NCBI GenBank assembly: GCA_963788225.1
Contig: CAWBGI010000002.1
Span: 62,001-126,000, forward strand
Reading direction: 5' to 3'
DNA: 64,000 nucleotides
DNA from: Sulfotelmatobacter sp963788225
GTDB taxonomy: Bacteria; Acidobacteriota; Terriglobia; Terriglobales; Acidobacteriaceae
A model generated the notes under the pieces. That model was not told the DNA's origin and did not search any database. It saw only the letters and a list, made by a program, of their open reading frames with translations. Below are positions 51,088-59,878 of this stretch, one piece after another. How positions within the stretch are numbered: position 1 is the first letter of the stretch; each line of letters opens with the position of its first letter. Made by a program: the position numbers and the translations under genes.

Positions 51088-53022
51088 TCAAGGCCGATTG
51101 CTGTACACGTACTTACCCGAAACCTCAGCCACAACAAACTTCTCGGGTAACAGTCCGTCGACTCGTGCCTTCTGATGCGGGGGCACAAACAAGAATACCC
51201 GCCCGCTCCCCGCCCAGTCGCTCTGCAAGTCCGCGTCGCTCAAATAAATCTTGGGCGCATCCGCAAACGTCGAACCGAACCACATCGAAGTCGTCCGCCC
51301 TTCCACCAAATCAATGGGCTGCCGCAGATAAAACAGCAACGACGACCCAAAAGCCTGGTCGCCATAAATCATGACTTTGTCCCCCGGCCGCTCGCGCGCC
51401 GCGATCTCCTGAGCCAGTTGCTTCGACGAAAGATAGGGACCGAATCGCGCCAAAGCGATGTGCGCGGCTATCAGAAACACCGCCAATCCCGCCGCCAGCG
51501 TCCAAGTCGCAGCATAATGCCGCCGCCGTAAACGTAGAATGAATGACATCGCCGGAACCACCAGCAGCACTACGGCAGCCAGCGCCGCCGGCAAGCGCAG
51601 CGCGGCAAACGACGCATAACTCAAATCCAGCATGTGCGATGTCGATAGCGTATACGCGCTCGTATCCTGTTCGCTCAGCAAACGTCCAATATCCGGCTCG
51701 AACGGCAGTTTCCGCGACTGCCACAGCCCCACCATCAGCATGGCGCTAGCCGCAACTCCAATCACCGCCAGCAAGCCTGCGGAAGCCGTCAGCCAGCCCG
51801 CGCGCAATCCGCTTTCGCACTCCCTCTGCTCGCACTGCGCCACGCCATCAGCAAGCAATAACAGAAGTGGCAAGTACGCGGGGAACGTGTAGTACTCCTG
51901 GTTGGTCGAGATCGCAAAGAAGATCAGCACCACCCCCGCCCATAACCAGCACAGCAGACGTGTTCGCACAGCAAAGTCGCTTCGCCGTCGAACGTTCCCG
52001 CCTATGCCCCCTCTGCCGCGCCATCCGCGCCACTCCTGCACTGCAATCTTCACCGCAGCCGGGAGATACAAACTCCATGGGAACAACCACACCAGGTGCA
52101 GCGACCAGTAAAGCGTCGCCGGAAGCTTGTTGTAATCCCGCGGATATCTCTTCCCCAGAAATCGCAGAAAATGTTCATTCACAAAATAAAACCATAAGAA
52201 ACCGTGATGTTCGGCTGTGCCGGGATTGCGTAAACCCGCAAGAATGTGCCAGGGCGCGGCGATCACCAAAAACAGTGCGAGCCCCGAAAGCATCCGGAAC
52301 TCCCGCCACCGCCGCCACTCTCCCGTAACCAGCAGAAAGAAAAATGCCGCCCCGCACGGAAATACCAGCGCGATCAGCCCCTTGGTCAGCACGCCCAACG
52401 CCATCATCGCGTATCCGGCGTACCATCGCCATGCGTCGGCTTCCGGCTCCAGTGCGGTAAGAAAAAAATACAGCGCCGCCGCAATCAATAGGCTCAGCAG
52501 CACTTCCGGAATCAAGACTCGCGTAAACAGATACACTCCCGCGCAGGTGTAGACAAAGAGCGCCGCATAAATCCCCGTCCGTTCCCCGAACGCCCGCCGC
52601 CCCCAACAAAACGCCAGCACTCCCAGCAGCATCACCGACAGCACCATCGGCAATCGCGTGCTGAATTCGTTTACGCCCAGAATCTTGTAACTCACCGCCA
52701 CCAGCCAGTAAGGCAACGGCGCCTTCTCCAAATACCGGACGCCATTCACATGCAGCGTGACGTAATCTCCGCTGACCACCATCTCGCGCGCCGCCTCCGC
52801 GTGCGTGCTGTCAGCGTCATCCAGCAGCCCCGGCGTAAACATCGACCCCACATAAACCGCCAGAAACACCGCAGCCAACGCCCAGCAAGCCACCCTGGGC
52901 CCGCGCTCGATCTGCCCCGGGTTTTTCAATTGCAAAATGACCCGATCACCAAATCGCTCAATTCTCTTTCTGTCGGATAAAAAACTTCCACTTGTCCAGC
53001 GCGGCCGGAACCGCAACGTCAA
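51088..53022 (-). CDS. GT39-like (ArnT/PMT-type) membrane glycosyltransferase
   Basis: A membrane protein of up to 644 residues with about 11-12 hydrophobic helices. The first extracytoplasmic loop carries the acidic motif LDDADSTHAEAAREM, typical of polyprenyl-phosphate-sugar-dependent glycosyltransferases (ArnT, PMT). The C-terminal ~100 residues are soluble (IYLSDADLQSDWAGSG). It probably attaches a sugar to an extracytoplasmic lipid or protein. The start is uncertain: the frame opens at 53022 inside the upstream gene and crosses the octamer repeat at 52922-52962, so a start nearer 52893 (GTG) is possible. Confidence 0.85.
   Translation of the reverse strand: MTLRFRPRWTSGSFLSDRKRIERFGDRVILQLKNPGQIERGPRVACWALAAVFLAVYVGSMFTPGLLDDADSTHAEAAREMVVSGDYVTLHVNGVRYLEKAPLPYWLVAVSYKILGVNEFSTRLPMVLSVMLLGVLAFCWGRRAFGERTGIYAALFVYTCAGVYLFTRVLIPEVLLSLLIAAALYFFLTALEPEADAWRWYAGYAMMALGVLTKGLIALVFPCGAAFFFLLVTGEWRRWREFRMLSGLALFLVIAAPWHILAGLRNPGTAEHHGFLWFYFVNEHFLRFLGKRYPRDYNKLPATLYWSLHLVWLFPWSLYLPAAVKIAVQEWRGWRGRGGIGGNVRRRSDFAVRTRLLCWLWAGVVLIFFAISTNQEYYTFPAYLPLLLLLADGVAQCEQRECESGLRAGWLTASAGLLAVIGVAASAMLMVGLWQSRKLPFEPDIGRLLSEQDTSAYTLSTSHMLDLSYASFAALRLPAALAAVVLLVVPAMSFILRLRRRHYAATWTLAAGLAVFLIAAHIALARFGPYLSSKQLAQEIAARERPGDKVMIYGDQAFGSSLLFYLRQPIDLVEGRTTSMWFGSTFADAPKIYLSDADLQSDWAGSGRVFLFVPPHQKARVDGLLPEKFVVAEVSGKYVYSNRP
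52922..52962 (-). repeat. Single-arm octamer repeat at the stop codon of the cytochrome/PHM-like gene (family A copy 5)
   Basis: Minus strand: the stop TGA lies in AATTGA, then ATTGAGCG, ATTTGGTG, ATCGGGTC, ATTTTGCA, ATTGAAAA. Same word set as the copies in the ribosomal operon 30 kb away. It overlaps the uncertain 5' part of the GT39 gene. Confidence 0.75.
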
Positions 53023-54280
53023 AAAATCCCACCATCATTTCCTGCGAGGTCTGGTCGCCCCACGTCACCATCTTCCCCGGATCAGGATTATGCGGATTGT
53101 TCTTCGAATTGTCATACCATGCCACCGCCCGCAACTTTGTTCCCGCCTTCAACTCCCGAGGCTCCGCCAGTTTGTAACTCAACTGCCAATGAAAGTGATA
53201 ATTCACCCGCAGCAGCGTCTCCACGCTTCCGTCGTCGTGCACAATGTCATATTCAAAACGCTTTCCGCGCAGGTGCATATGCGGAAACATGCTGAGCAAA
53301 GTGCAATCGTTGGGCAATGTCCCCTGCACTTCTACGCGAAAGTTCTCTGCCCCCGGTGGAATGATCAGCGCATGATTGTTCAACTGCAGCGTAATCACCC
53401 TCTGCTTCGGCGGACTCTTCGCGAACACCAGCCCTACGCTAGTGTCATCGTTCGCCGCCGCGCCGTTGGTGGTGTAGTGCATCTGGAACACCAGATCTGA
53501 TCCTGCCGGCACGAACTTCGCCATGCCCGCTGCCCACTGGTCCGGCGCGCTACCCGGCGCGTACACCAGCAGCAGATCGCTGGTAGTTTCGTGCGCTTGC
53601 CGCCGTTCCTCCGGATCGCTCAACATCAACGCCGTGAAAGGTGAGCCTACCGGCGCATGCCGTAGCCATGCCGAATCCGGAGGCCGGATGTACACCACGG
53701 CATGGTGCACATGCGCCGCGCTCGAAGGCCGCACCTCGGCCATCTGCACCCACTTGTCCTCCGCAAAATGCGTGGGCGCAATCTCGTACGTGTATTCCAC
53801 TTCGCCGCGCGCCGGAATCTGCACCGGCATGGGCATCTTCACTACAAACTCCGGCTGCGGAATAGTCCAGCCTTCACTCCACGTCAGCGGCGCGGGAGCA
53901 TCCCGCGCGTCCCCCGCAGGCGCTCCGCCCTTTGCCCAAGCCGTAATCGTTGCAATCTGCTCCTCACTCAGCGACGGATCATTCGCAAAGTGTCCATATC
54001 GCGGATCGGCAAACCATGGCGGCATCATCTTCATCTCAACAGCGGCGGCAATTTTCGCCGCCCATGGACGGGTCTGCTCATAAGTCACCAGCGGCATCGG
54101 CGCAGCTTCCCCGCTCCGGTGGCAACTCTGGCACTTGTTTTGAAGGATCGGAAGCACATCCCCATAAAAGGTGGGCGCTGAAGTCTTTTCGCCCCGTGCG
54201 GGAGCCGAACCCGGCATTTGCAGGAGCGCTCCCGTCAACAGCAGAGCGACCGCCGCAGCAACAACCGTCTCAAGTTTCAT
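52958..54280 (-). CDS. Exported cytochrome c / copper type II monooxygenase-like protein
   Basis: A 440-residue protein starting at the ATG at 54280. A signal peptide (ETVVAAAVALLLTGALL) precedes a mono-haem motif CQSCH (50-54) in a cytochrome-c-like domain (FYGDVLPILQNKCQSCH ... MPPWFADPRYGHF). From ~residue 140 the protein resembles the PHM-type copper monooxygenase fold, with HHAVVYIRP and FPHMHLRGKRF as candidate copper-ligand histidine motifs. Its start codon shares a base with the stop of the dienelactone-hydrolase gene (TGATG), so translation is coupled. Substrate unknown. Confidence 0.8.
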   Translation of the reverse strand: MKLETVVAAAVALLLTGALLQMPGSAPARGEKTSAPTFYGDVLPILQNKCQSCHRSGEAAPMPLVTYEQTRPWAAKIAAAVEMKMMPPWFADPRYGHFANDPSLSEEQIATITAWAKGGAPAGDARDAPAPLTWSEGWTIPQPEFVVKMPMPVQIPARGEVEYTYEIAPTHFAEDKWVQMAEVRPSSAAHVHHAVVYIRPPDSAWLRHAPVGSPFTALMLSDPEERRQAHETTSDLLLVYAPGSAPDQWAAGMAKFVPAGSDLVFQMHYTTNGAAANDDTSVGLVFAKSPPKQRVITLQLNNHALIIPPGAENFRVEVQGTLPNDCTLLSMFPHMHLRGKRFEYDIVHDDGSVETLLRVNYHFHWQLSYKLAEPRELKAGTKLRAVAWYDNSKNNPHNPDPGKMVTWGDQTSQEMMVGFFDVAVPAALDKWKFFIRQKEN

Positions 54281-54993
54281 CACGAGCGCAGAAACTCCAA
54301 AGTCAGCGCCCACGCCTGCCGCGCCGAGTGCGGTTCATACGCAGCGCGCTCGTCACAAAAAAATCCGTGGTCCGCCCGCGAAAATTCTGCATTCACATAA
54401 ACTTTCTGCTGCGCGGTTAAAGCCTCGGTCACCGCCCTGCGGTGCTCCGGCGTAATGTGCTTATCCAGCCCACCCCAGATGAGCAACAACGGCGCCTGCG
54501 CGTTCGCAGCCCGATCAAGCAACCCGGGCGCGATGCCTCCTCCATAAAACGAAACTGCGGCGTGCAGCGCGACCACACTGTTGGCCAGAAACGAAACCCG
54601 CCCGCCCATGCAAAATCCCACGCTGGAAATCTCATTCGCGCTCACTTGCGCATTGGAACGCAGCCATTCATACGCGGCCCGCACATCCAACTCCGCCGTC
54701 TCGGTTGTCACGGCCCGTGCGTGCGGCATCACAGCCGGAAAGTCTGTATAGCTGCCTTCAAAGCCCGGCGGCGCCGTCCGATGAAATAACTCCGGAGCAA
54801 TCGCGACATATCCCTCCGCGGCAAACCGTTCGCACACATTGCGGATGTGACCGTTAACTCCAAATGCTTCCTGAAACACGAGCAGCCCCGGCTGCGGCCC
54901 ACCCCGCGCTGGACGCGCCACATAAGCCGCCATCCGTGTCCCGTCTGCAACCGCCAGTTCCACTTTTTCTTTTACGATTGCTGCTCCACTCAT
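54280..54993 (-). CDS. Dienelactone hydrolase family protein
   Basis: A 237-residue alpha/beta hydrolase. The nucleophile is Cys128 in VGFCMGGR, with Asp177 (WGGLDKHI) and His209 (RADHGFF) completing the triad, and the conserved EAFGVNGHIRNVCERFA segment near residue 42. Family members open dienelactones in chlorocatechol degradation, though most have other ester substrates. Cytoplasmic; no signal peptide. First gene of a minus-strand unit with the cytochrome/PHM-like gene, overlapping by one base. Confidence 0.9.
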   Translation of the reverse strand: MSGAAIVKEKVELAVADGTRMAAYVARPARGGPQPGLLVFQEAFGVNGHIRNVCERFAAEGYVAIAPELFHRTAPPGFEGSYTDFPAVMPHARAVTTETAELDVRAAYEWLRSNAQVSANEISSVGFCMGGRVSFLANSVVALHAAVSFYGGGIAPGLLDRAANAQAPLLLIWGGLDKHITPEHRRAVTEALTAQQKVYVNAEFSRADHGFFCDERAAYEPHSARQAWALTLEFLRS

Positions 54994-55100
54994 ATTTTTT
55001 TCCGACCTTGCAGATTTCCACCCGCCGTATGCCGCTGAAGGTATTCAGGTGCGGTGTTCCTAGTCTCGCATACCCGGCAACCATCCAGCGGCGCATTCCG

Positions 55101-55157
55101 TCGTACTCCGCGCACTCCGCGGCCGTTCTCCGTGCCCTCCGCGTTTTAGGGTTTTGC
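55101..55157. repeat. Family E dispersed element upstream of hemE
   Basis: CTCCGCGCACTCCGCGGCCGTTCTCCGTGCCCTCCGCGTTTTAGGG, another variant of the Family E words, in the divergent spacer before hemE. Confidence 0.45.
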
Positions 55158-55210
55158 ATTTGCTGCACCTGAGACACGTCTCCGCGCAAAAATGCTACAG
55201 TAAATGATTC

Positions 55211-56314
55211 ATGTCCGCCCCCAATTCCCTCTTCGTTCGCGCCTGCAAGTCTAAACCTGTCAACCGCACTCCGGTCTGGTTCATGCGCCAGGCAGGGCGC
55301 TACATGCCCGAGTATCGCGCCATCCGCAAGCAACATTCCCTGCTTGAAATCTGCAAGAAGCCCGCGCTCGCCGCCGAAGTCACCATCACCGCCGCCGAAA
55401 TTCTCGGAGTCGACGCCGCCATCATCTTCGCCGACCTCCTGCTGCCTCTCGAAGTCATGGGCCTGCCCTTTCACTTTTCCTCCGGAGAAGGCCCCGTCAT
55501 CGAGAAGCCAGTGCGCACAACGGCGGACGTCGCCCAACTCCGCACCGATCGCGCTGCGGACCTCGGCTATGTTTCCGAGGCAGTAAGTCTCGTCGCGAAA
55601 CATTTCGCCGGAAAAGTTCCCGTCATCGGATTCTGCGGTGCGCCCTTCACCCTAGCCAGCTACATGATCGAGGGCGGAGGGTCCCGCCACTACCTCCACG
55701 CCAAGAAAATGATGTACAACTCCCCCGCAGACTGGGACGAGTTGATGCGAAAGTTGGTCGCCGTCACTGCCGAATACTCCGCCGCCCAGGTGCGCGCCGG
55801 CGCAGATGCCATTCAGATTTTCGACAGTTGGGTCGGCTGCTTAAGCGTGGAAGACTACCGCCGCTATGTACTGCCGCACGTCACCAGCCTCGTCCGTAAT
55901 TTGCAGAAGACGGGCGCGCCCATCATTTATTTCGGCACCGACAGCGCCACGCTGCTGCCCGCCATGAATGAAACCGGAGCCGAAGTTATCGGCCTGGACT
56001 GGCGCATCCCGCTCGACATTGGTTGGAGCAGTCTCGAGCATCGCTGCGCCGTACAGGGCAATCTCGACCCCGTCCTGCTGTTCGCGGATTGGAAGGAATT
56101 GAAGACTCGCGCCGAACAGATTCTTCAACTCGCCGCCGGACGCCCCGGCCACATCTTCAATCTAGGCCACGGCATCCTGCCCGAAACCCCAGTGGAAAAT
56201 GTGAAAAATCTGGCCCGCCTCGTTCAAGAATATTCTGCCGCTCTCGCTGTCGATAACACTCGCGAACTCAAAGCCGGACCCCGAAAGCCGAAAACCGAAA
56301 GCCGAGTCCCATGA
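55211..56314 (+). CDS. hemE: Uroporphyrinogen decarboxylase
   Basis: Decarboxylates the four acetate side chains of uroporphyrinogen III to give coproporphyrinogen III in haem synthesis. The 367-residue sequence starts with the substrate-binding TPVWFMRQAGRYMPEYRAIR, and contains the IFADLLLPLEVMGL segment (with the catalytic Asp in this region), GFCGAPFTLASYMIEGGGS, and GLDWRIPLDIGW. Length is typical. Its TGA stop overlaps the ATG of hemG by four bases (ATGA), so both are translated together. Confidence 0.97.
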   Translation: MSAPNSLFVRACKSKPVNRTPVWFMRQAGRYMPEYRAIRKQHSLLEICKKPALAAEVTITAAEILGVDAAIIFADLLLPLEVMGLPFHFSSGEGPVIEKPVRTTADVAQLRTDRAADLGYVSEAVSLVAKHFAGKVPVIGFCGAPFTLASYMIEGGGSRHYLHAKKMMYNSPADWDELMRKLVAVTAEYSAAQVRAGADAIQIFDSWVGCLSVEDYRRYVLPHVTSLVRNLQKTGAPIIYFGTDSATLLPAMNETGAEVIGLDWRIPLDIGWSSLEHRCAVQGNLDPVLLFADWKELKTRAEQILQLAAGRPGHIFNLGHGILPETPVENVKNLARLVQEYSAALAVDNTRELKAGPRKPKTESRVP

Positions 56315-57723
56315 CTCGCATCGCCATCATCGGCGGTGGCATCTCCGGACTCACCGCCGCTTTTGCCCTCGAAGAGGCTCGCCAGGCTGGCACAGCCGAA
56401 TATGTCCTCTATGAATCCTCGCCAAGTCTCGGCGGCGTCCTCCGCACCGAGCACATCCACGGCTGCATCGTCGAAGCGGGCCCCGATTCCTTCATCACCG
56501 AGAAACCCTGGGCCGCCGATCTCTGCCGCACCCTGGGCATCGGCGATCAACTAATCGGCTCGAATGATGCTGACCGCAAGACCTACATTCTTGTCCGCGG
56601 CCAACTCATCCCCCTGCCCGACGGCCTGATGTTCATGGTCCCAACCAAAATTCTGCCCACGGGACTCTCGCCGCTTTTTTCCTGGAGCACCAAGCTCCGC
56701 ATGGCCCGGGAACTTCTCCATCCCCCTCGCACCGCCGAGGCCGACGAAAGCGTAGCCTCCATGGTCGAGCGCCACTACGGCGCAGAGATGGTCGACCGTC
56801 TCGCCGACCCGCTCCTCTCCGGCGTCTACGGCGGCGAAGCCGCCAACCTCAGCGTGCGCGCCGTTCTAGCCCGCTTCGCAGAAATGGAGCGCACTCACGG
56901 CAGTCTGGGCCGCGCCATGCTGGCCGCCAGAGCAAGAATGAAGCGGAACTCAAGCAATCCCGCTCCACCTCTCTTCACTTCTCTCAAGAACGGCATGCAG
57001 CAACTCGCCAAAACCCTCGTCCCGCGGCTCAATCCGGCCTCGTTGCTAACCAACACTCCGGTGCAATCCATTCAGCCCCGAACCGGAGGCTGGAGCGTCT
57101 CTGCAGGTCTGAAATCGGATCACTTCAACGCCATCATTCTCGCCGTGCCCGCGCTCGCCGCCGCGCAAATTCTCTCCGCGTGCAGCCCCGAACTCTCTGC
57201 CGAACTCGCGGCCATCGCCTACAGCTCTTCCATCACCGTCGGCCTCGGCTATGATCGCGACGTCCGCCAATCGCTCCCGCCCGGCTTTGGATTTCTCGTG
57301 CCCCGCAGCGAAGGCAAGCGCCTGCTGGCCGCGACCTTCGTCCACAACAAGTTCCCCCACCGCGCCCCCGAAGACCGCGCCGTGCTCCGCTGCTTCTTCG
57401 CCGGATCGAATGCGGAAAATATTTGGCAACTCTCGGACGACGCCATCATCGCAGTAGTCCGCAACGAACTGCAGCAGATCTTAGGATTACGCGCAGCGCC
57501 TCTCTTCGCCCGCGTCTATAAATGGAAATCCGCCATGGCCCAATACGGCGTCGGCCACCTCGAACGTTTAGACCGCATCGAGCGTCTCCGCCAGCAATTA
57601 CCCGGCCTCGCCTTGGCCGGCAACGCCTACCGCGGCATCGGCATCCCCGACTGCGTCCGCTCCGGCCAGGACGCAGCCAAGCAAGTTCTTGATGACCAAA
57701 TACTCAGCGAAAAACCCGCGTGA
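56311..57723 (+). CDS. hemG: FAD-dependent protoporphyrinogen/coproporphyrinogen oxidase (HemY/PPOX type)
   Basis: A 470-residue flavin-containing oxidase that makes the aromatic porphyrin. The FAD motif GGGISGLTAAFALEE opens the protein, ending with GNAYRGIGIPDCVRSGQDAA near the C-terminus. HemY-type enzymes act either on protoporphyrinogen IX or, in the coproporphyrin-dependent route, on coproporphyrinogen III (CgoX); the sequence alone does not settle which. Overlaps hemE by four bases. No hemH or hemQ is adjacent. Confidence 0.92.
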   Translation: MTRIAIIGGGISGLTAAFALEEARQAGTAEYVLYESSPSLGGVLRTEHIHGCIVEAGPDSFITEKPWAADLCRTLGIGDQLIGSNDADRKTYILVRGQLIPLPDGLMFMVPTKILPTGLSPLFSWSTKLRMARELLHPPRTAEADESVASMVERHYGAEMVDRLADPLLSGVYGGEAANLSVRAVLARFAEMERTHGSLGRAMLAARARMKRNSSNPAPPLFTSLKNGMQQLAKTLVPRLNPASLLTNTPVQSIQPRTGGWSVSAGLKSDHFNAIILAVPALAAAQILSACSPELSAELAAIAYSSSITVGLGYDRDVRQSLPPGFGFLVPRSEGKRLLAATFVHNKFPHRAPEDRAVLRCFFAGSNAENIWQLSDDAIIAVVRNELQQILGLRAAPLFARVYKWKSAMAQYGVGHLERLDRIERLRQQLPGLALAGNAYRGIGIPDCVRSGQDAAKQVLDDQILSEKPA

Positions 57724-57791
57724 TTTTGGGTGGCTGCGATTAAGAGCCGCGAAACTGACGGCGGCTTCAGCCTCTGAGCTAACGCCGAATC

Positions 57792-59654
57792 CTAAGCCGG
57801 AACATCCACCTTCCCCCTCTGCTCCCGCCGCACCCGCGCCGCCACCAGCCGAATCTCGTCATAGGTGACCTCTGGCGGCAAAGCATCTTTCAAAGGCCTC
57901 AGCCCATTGACCCCAAGCTTCACGCAAGCCGCCTCGATCACCGCTAACTTGTTTCGATCAATCCACGCGGGATCAAACTCCAGCTCTCCCCGCTCCACAA
58001 GATTCGCCACAGCGTTCACCACAGTAGACAACTGCCGCCCGCGAATCTTCGCGATGTCTTCGAAAGTGTTTCCCGCATGCAGCAGCCGCATAGTCTCAAG
58101 CGCAGGCGCCGTAATCTTCTCAGGAGCAGCCGAAGCACGAGCGCCATTGCAGTAGCGCTCCAGCGCGGCAAGAATCCCACGCCCATACACGTCAGCTTTC
58201 CGCTCGCCGATTCCGGTAATGCTTAACAGCTCGGCCATCGACGACGGGCGCCGCCGGCAAATTTCCTCCAGCGTTGTGTCATGCAGCACAACAAACGCGG
58301 GGATGCCCTGTTCCCTGGCCGTAACCCGCCGCCATTCCCGCAAGTATTCGCTTAGCCCCACATCCGCGCTAGACACACCCAGCTCCACCACAGATTCCTT
58401 CCCGGCATAGCTCACGCCACGAACCGGCGCCGTCATCCACTCCGCCGCGCTTCCGCACACATCGCAAGCGTCGCACTTCTCCCACTTCGGAGCCTCTCCA
58501 AAATGCCCGCAAATCTGCCGGTGCCGGCAGCGCTTCGACTCCACAAACTGCCGGATAACCCGGTACCGCTCCCAAGCCCGCTCGCGTTCCGCCGCGTCCG
58601 TAATCTGATTGGCAAAAAATCCCAGCAGCCCCGCATCTTTCTTCTGCCACAGCAAAACACAATCCGCGCTCGCCCCGTCGCGACCCGCCCGTCCCGCCTC
58701 CTGGTAGTACTGCTCGATCGACTTCGGCAGCGACAAATGAATCACCGCCCGCACTGCCGCCTTGTTGATGCCCAAACCAAAAGCAATCGTCCCCACGAGC
58801 ACCCGCACCTCGTCCGACATCCACCGTTCCTGATTGCGCCGCCGGTCCTCGCTCCCCATCTTGCCGTGATAACCAACCGCGGCAATCTCCCGATCGCCCA
58901 GAAAATCCACCGTCTCCTCCACGCGATTAATCGTAGGAGAATAAACAATCACATTGCTGCCCGAATAACTGCGCAACCCCCGCACCAGCAACTCCATCTG
59001 CTCCAGCCCTTCGCACTCGCGCACCAAATACCGCAGGTTCGACCGGTAAAAGCTGGCAATATATTTATCGGGATTGCGCAACTGCAGTTGCGCCAGAATG
59101 TCATGCCGCACATGCCGAGTAGCGCTGGCCGTAAAAGCCGCGATCGGACGATCGGGAAACTTCGTGCGCAGCTTATTCAACTGCCGGTACTCAGGCCGGA
59201 ACTCATGCCCCCACTCGGATATGCAGTGCGCCTCATCGATCGCAAAAAATGCAACCGGCACCTGCTGCAACCAACCCATAGTGTCGCCGCGAGCAATGCG
59301 TTCCGGCGAAACATAAAGCAGCCGGTAAGCCCCCTCCCGAGCCTGCTTCATCACCTTCGACTGCTCGCTGTCGCTAAGCGTGCTGTTAAGCACCGCCGCC
59401 GGAATCCCCATCTGCGCCAACTGCGCCGCCTGATCCTGCATCAGCGCGATCAGCGGCGAAATCACCACCCCCGTCCCGCCCGATACCACCGCCGGTAACT
59501 GATAGCACAAAGACTTGCCACCGCCCGTAGGCATCACCACGCAAGTGTCGTGTCCGGCCAGCAAACTGCGCACAATCCGCTCCTGCAGCGGACGAAACGT
59601 GCTGTACCCCCAGTACCTTCGCAGCGGCGCAAGCAAGTCCGTTTCCGGCATCAT
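57792..59654 (-). CDS. recQ: ATP-dependent DNA helicase RecQ
   Basis: A 620-residue 3'-5' helicase in recombination and repair. Motifs: Walker A MPTGGGKSLC (41-50), DEAH-box IDEAHCISEWGHEFRPEY, the helicase C domain (IVYSPTINRVEETVDFL; HLSLPKSIEQYYQEAGRAGRDG), the zinc region with C-x16-C-D-A-C-D-V-C, and an HRDC domain (LREWRRVTAREQGIPAFVVLHD). A C-terminal helix-turn-helix-like segment follows (NTFEDIAKIRGRQLSTVVNAVANLVERGELEF). All helicase residues are intact. Convergent with hemG. Confidence 0.96.
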   Translation of the reverse strand: MMPETDLLAPLRRYWGYSTFRPLQERIVRSLLAGHDTCVVMPTGGGKSLCYQLPAVVSGGTGVVISPLIALMQDQAAQLAQMGIPAAVLNSTLSDSEQSKVMKQAREGAYRLLYVSPERIARGDTMGWLQQVPVAFFAIDEAHCISEWGHEFRPEYRQLNKLRTKFPDRPIAAFTASATRHVRHDILAQLQLRNPDKYIASFYRSNLRYLVRECEGLEQMELLVRGLRSYSGSNVIVYSPTINRVEETVDFLGDREIAAVGYHGKMGSEDRRRNQERWMSDEVRVLVGTIAFGLGINKAAVRAVIHLSLPKSIEQYYQEAGRAGRDGASADCVLLWQKKDAGLLGFFANQITDAAERERAWERYRVIRQFVESKRCRHRQICGHFGEAPKWEKCDACDVCGSAAEWMTAPVRGVSYAGKESVVELGVSSADVGLSEYLREWRRVTAREQGIPAFVVLHDTTLEEICRRRPSSMAELLSITGIGERKADVYGRGILAALERYCNGARASAAPEKITAPALETMRLLHAGNTFEDIAKIRGRQLSTVVNAVANLVERGELEFDPAWIDRNKLAVIEAACVKLGVNGLRPLKDALPPEVTYDEIRLVAARVRREQRGKVDVPA

Positions 59655-59756
59655 GTAAAGAAGTATAGGCTCAGGCGAATATTAGGAGAAAGTAGAATCG
59701 CAGATTTTTGGTGAGACTTCCCCAACTGGGAACTCCCGTATGCCCCAGCTTGGATT

Positions 59757-59808
59757 CTTCGCGTCCTTCGCGGCCTTTCTTAGCGCTTTTATGGTTAAAA
59801 AGCCTTTG
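59757..59808. repeat. Family E dispersed element
   Basis: TTCGCGTCCTTCGCGGCCTTTCTTAGCGCTTTTATGGTTAAAAAGCC, between recQ and the YCF48-like gene. Confidence 0.45.
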
Positions 59809-59878
59809 ACCGCTGACCGCGCAGACCGCAGAGAAACCTGCGGGGACTAAGAGCAACACCATCCTTTACAATTTCCCA

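Noticed and set aside
58503..59498. 331-codon plus-strand ORF
   Set aside because: Antisense to recQ; Arg/His/Pro-rich shadow composition.
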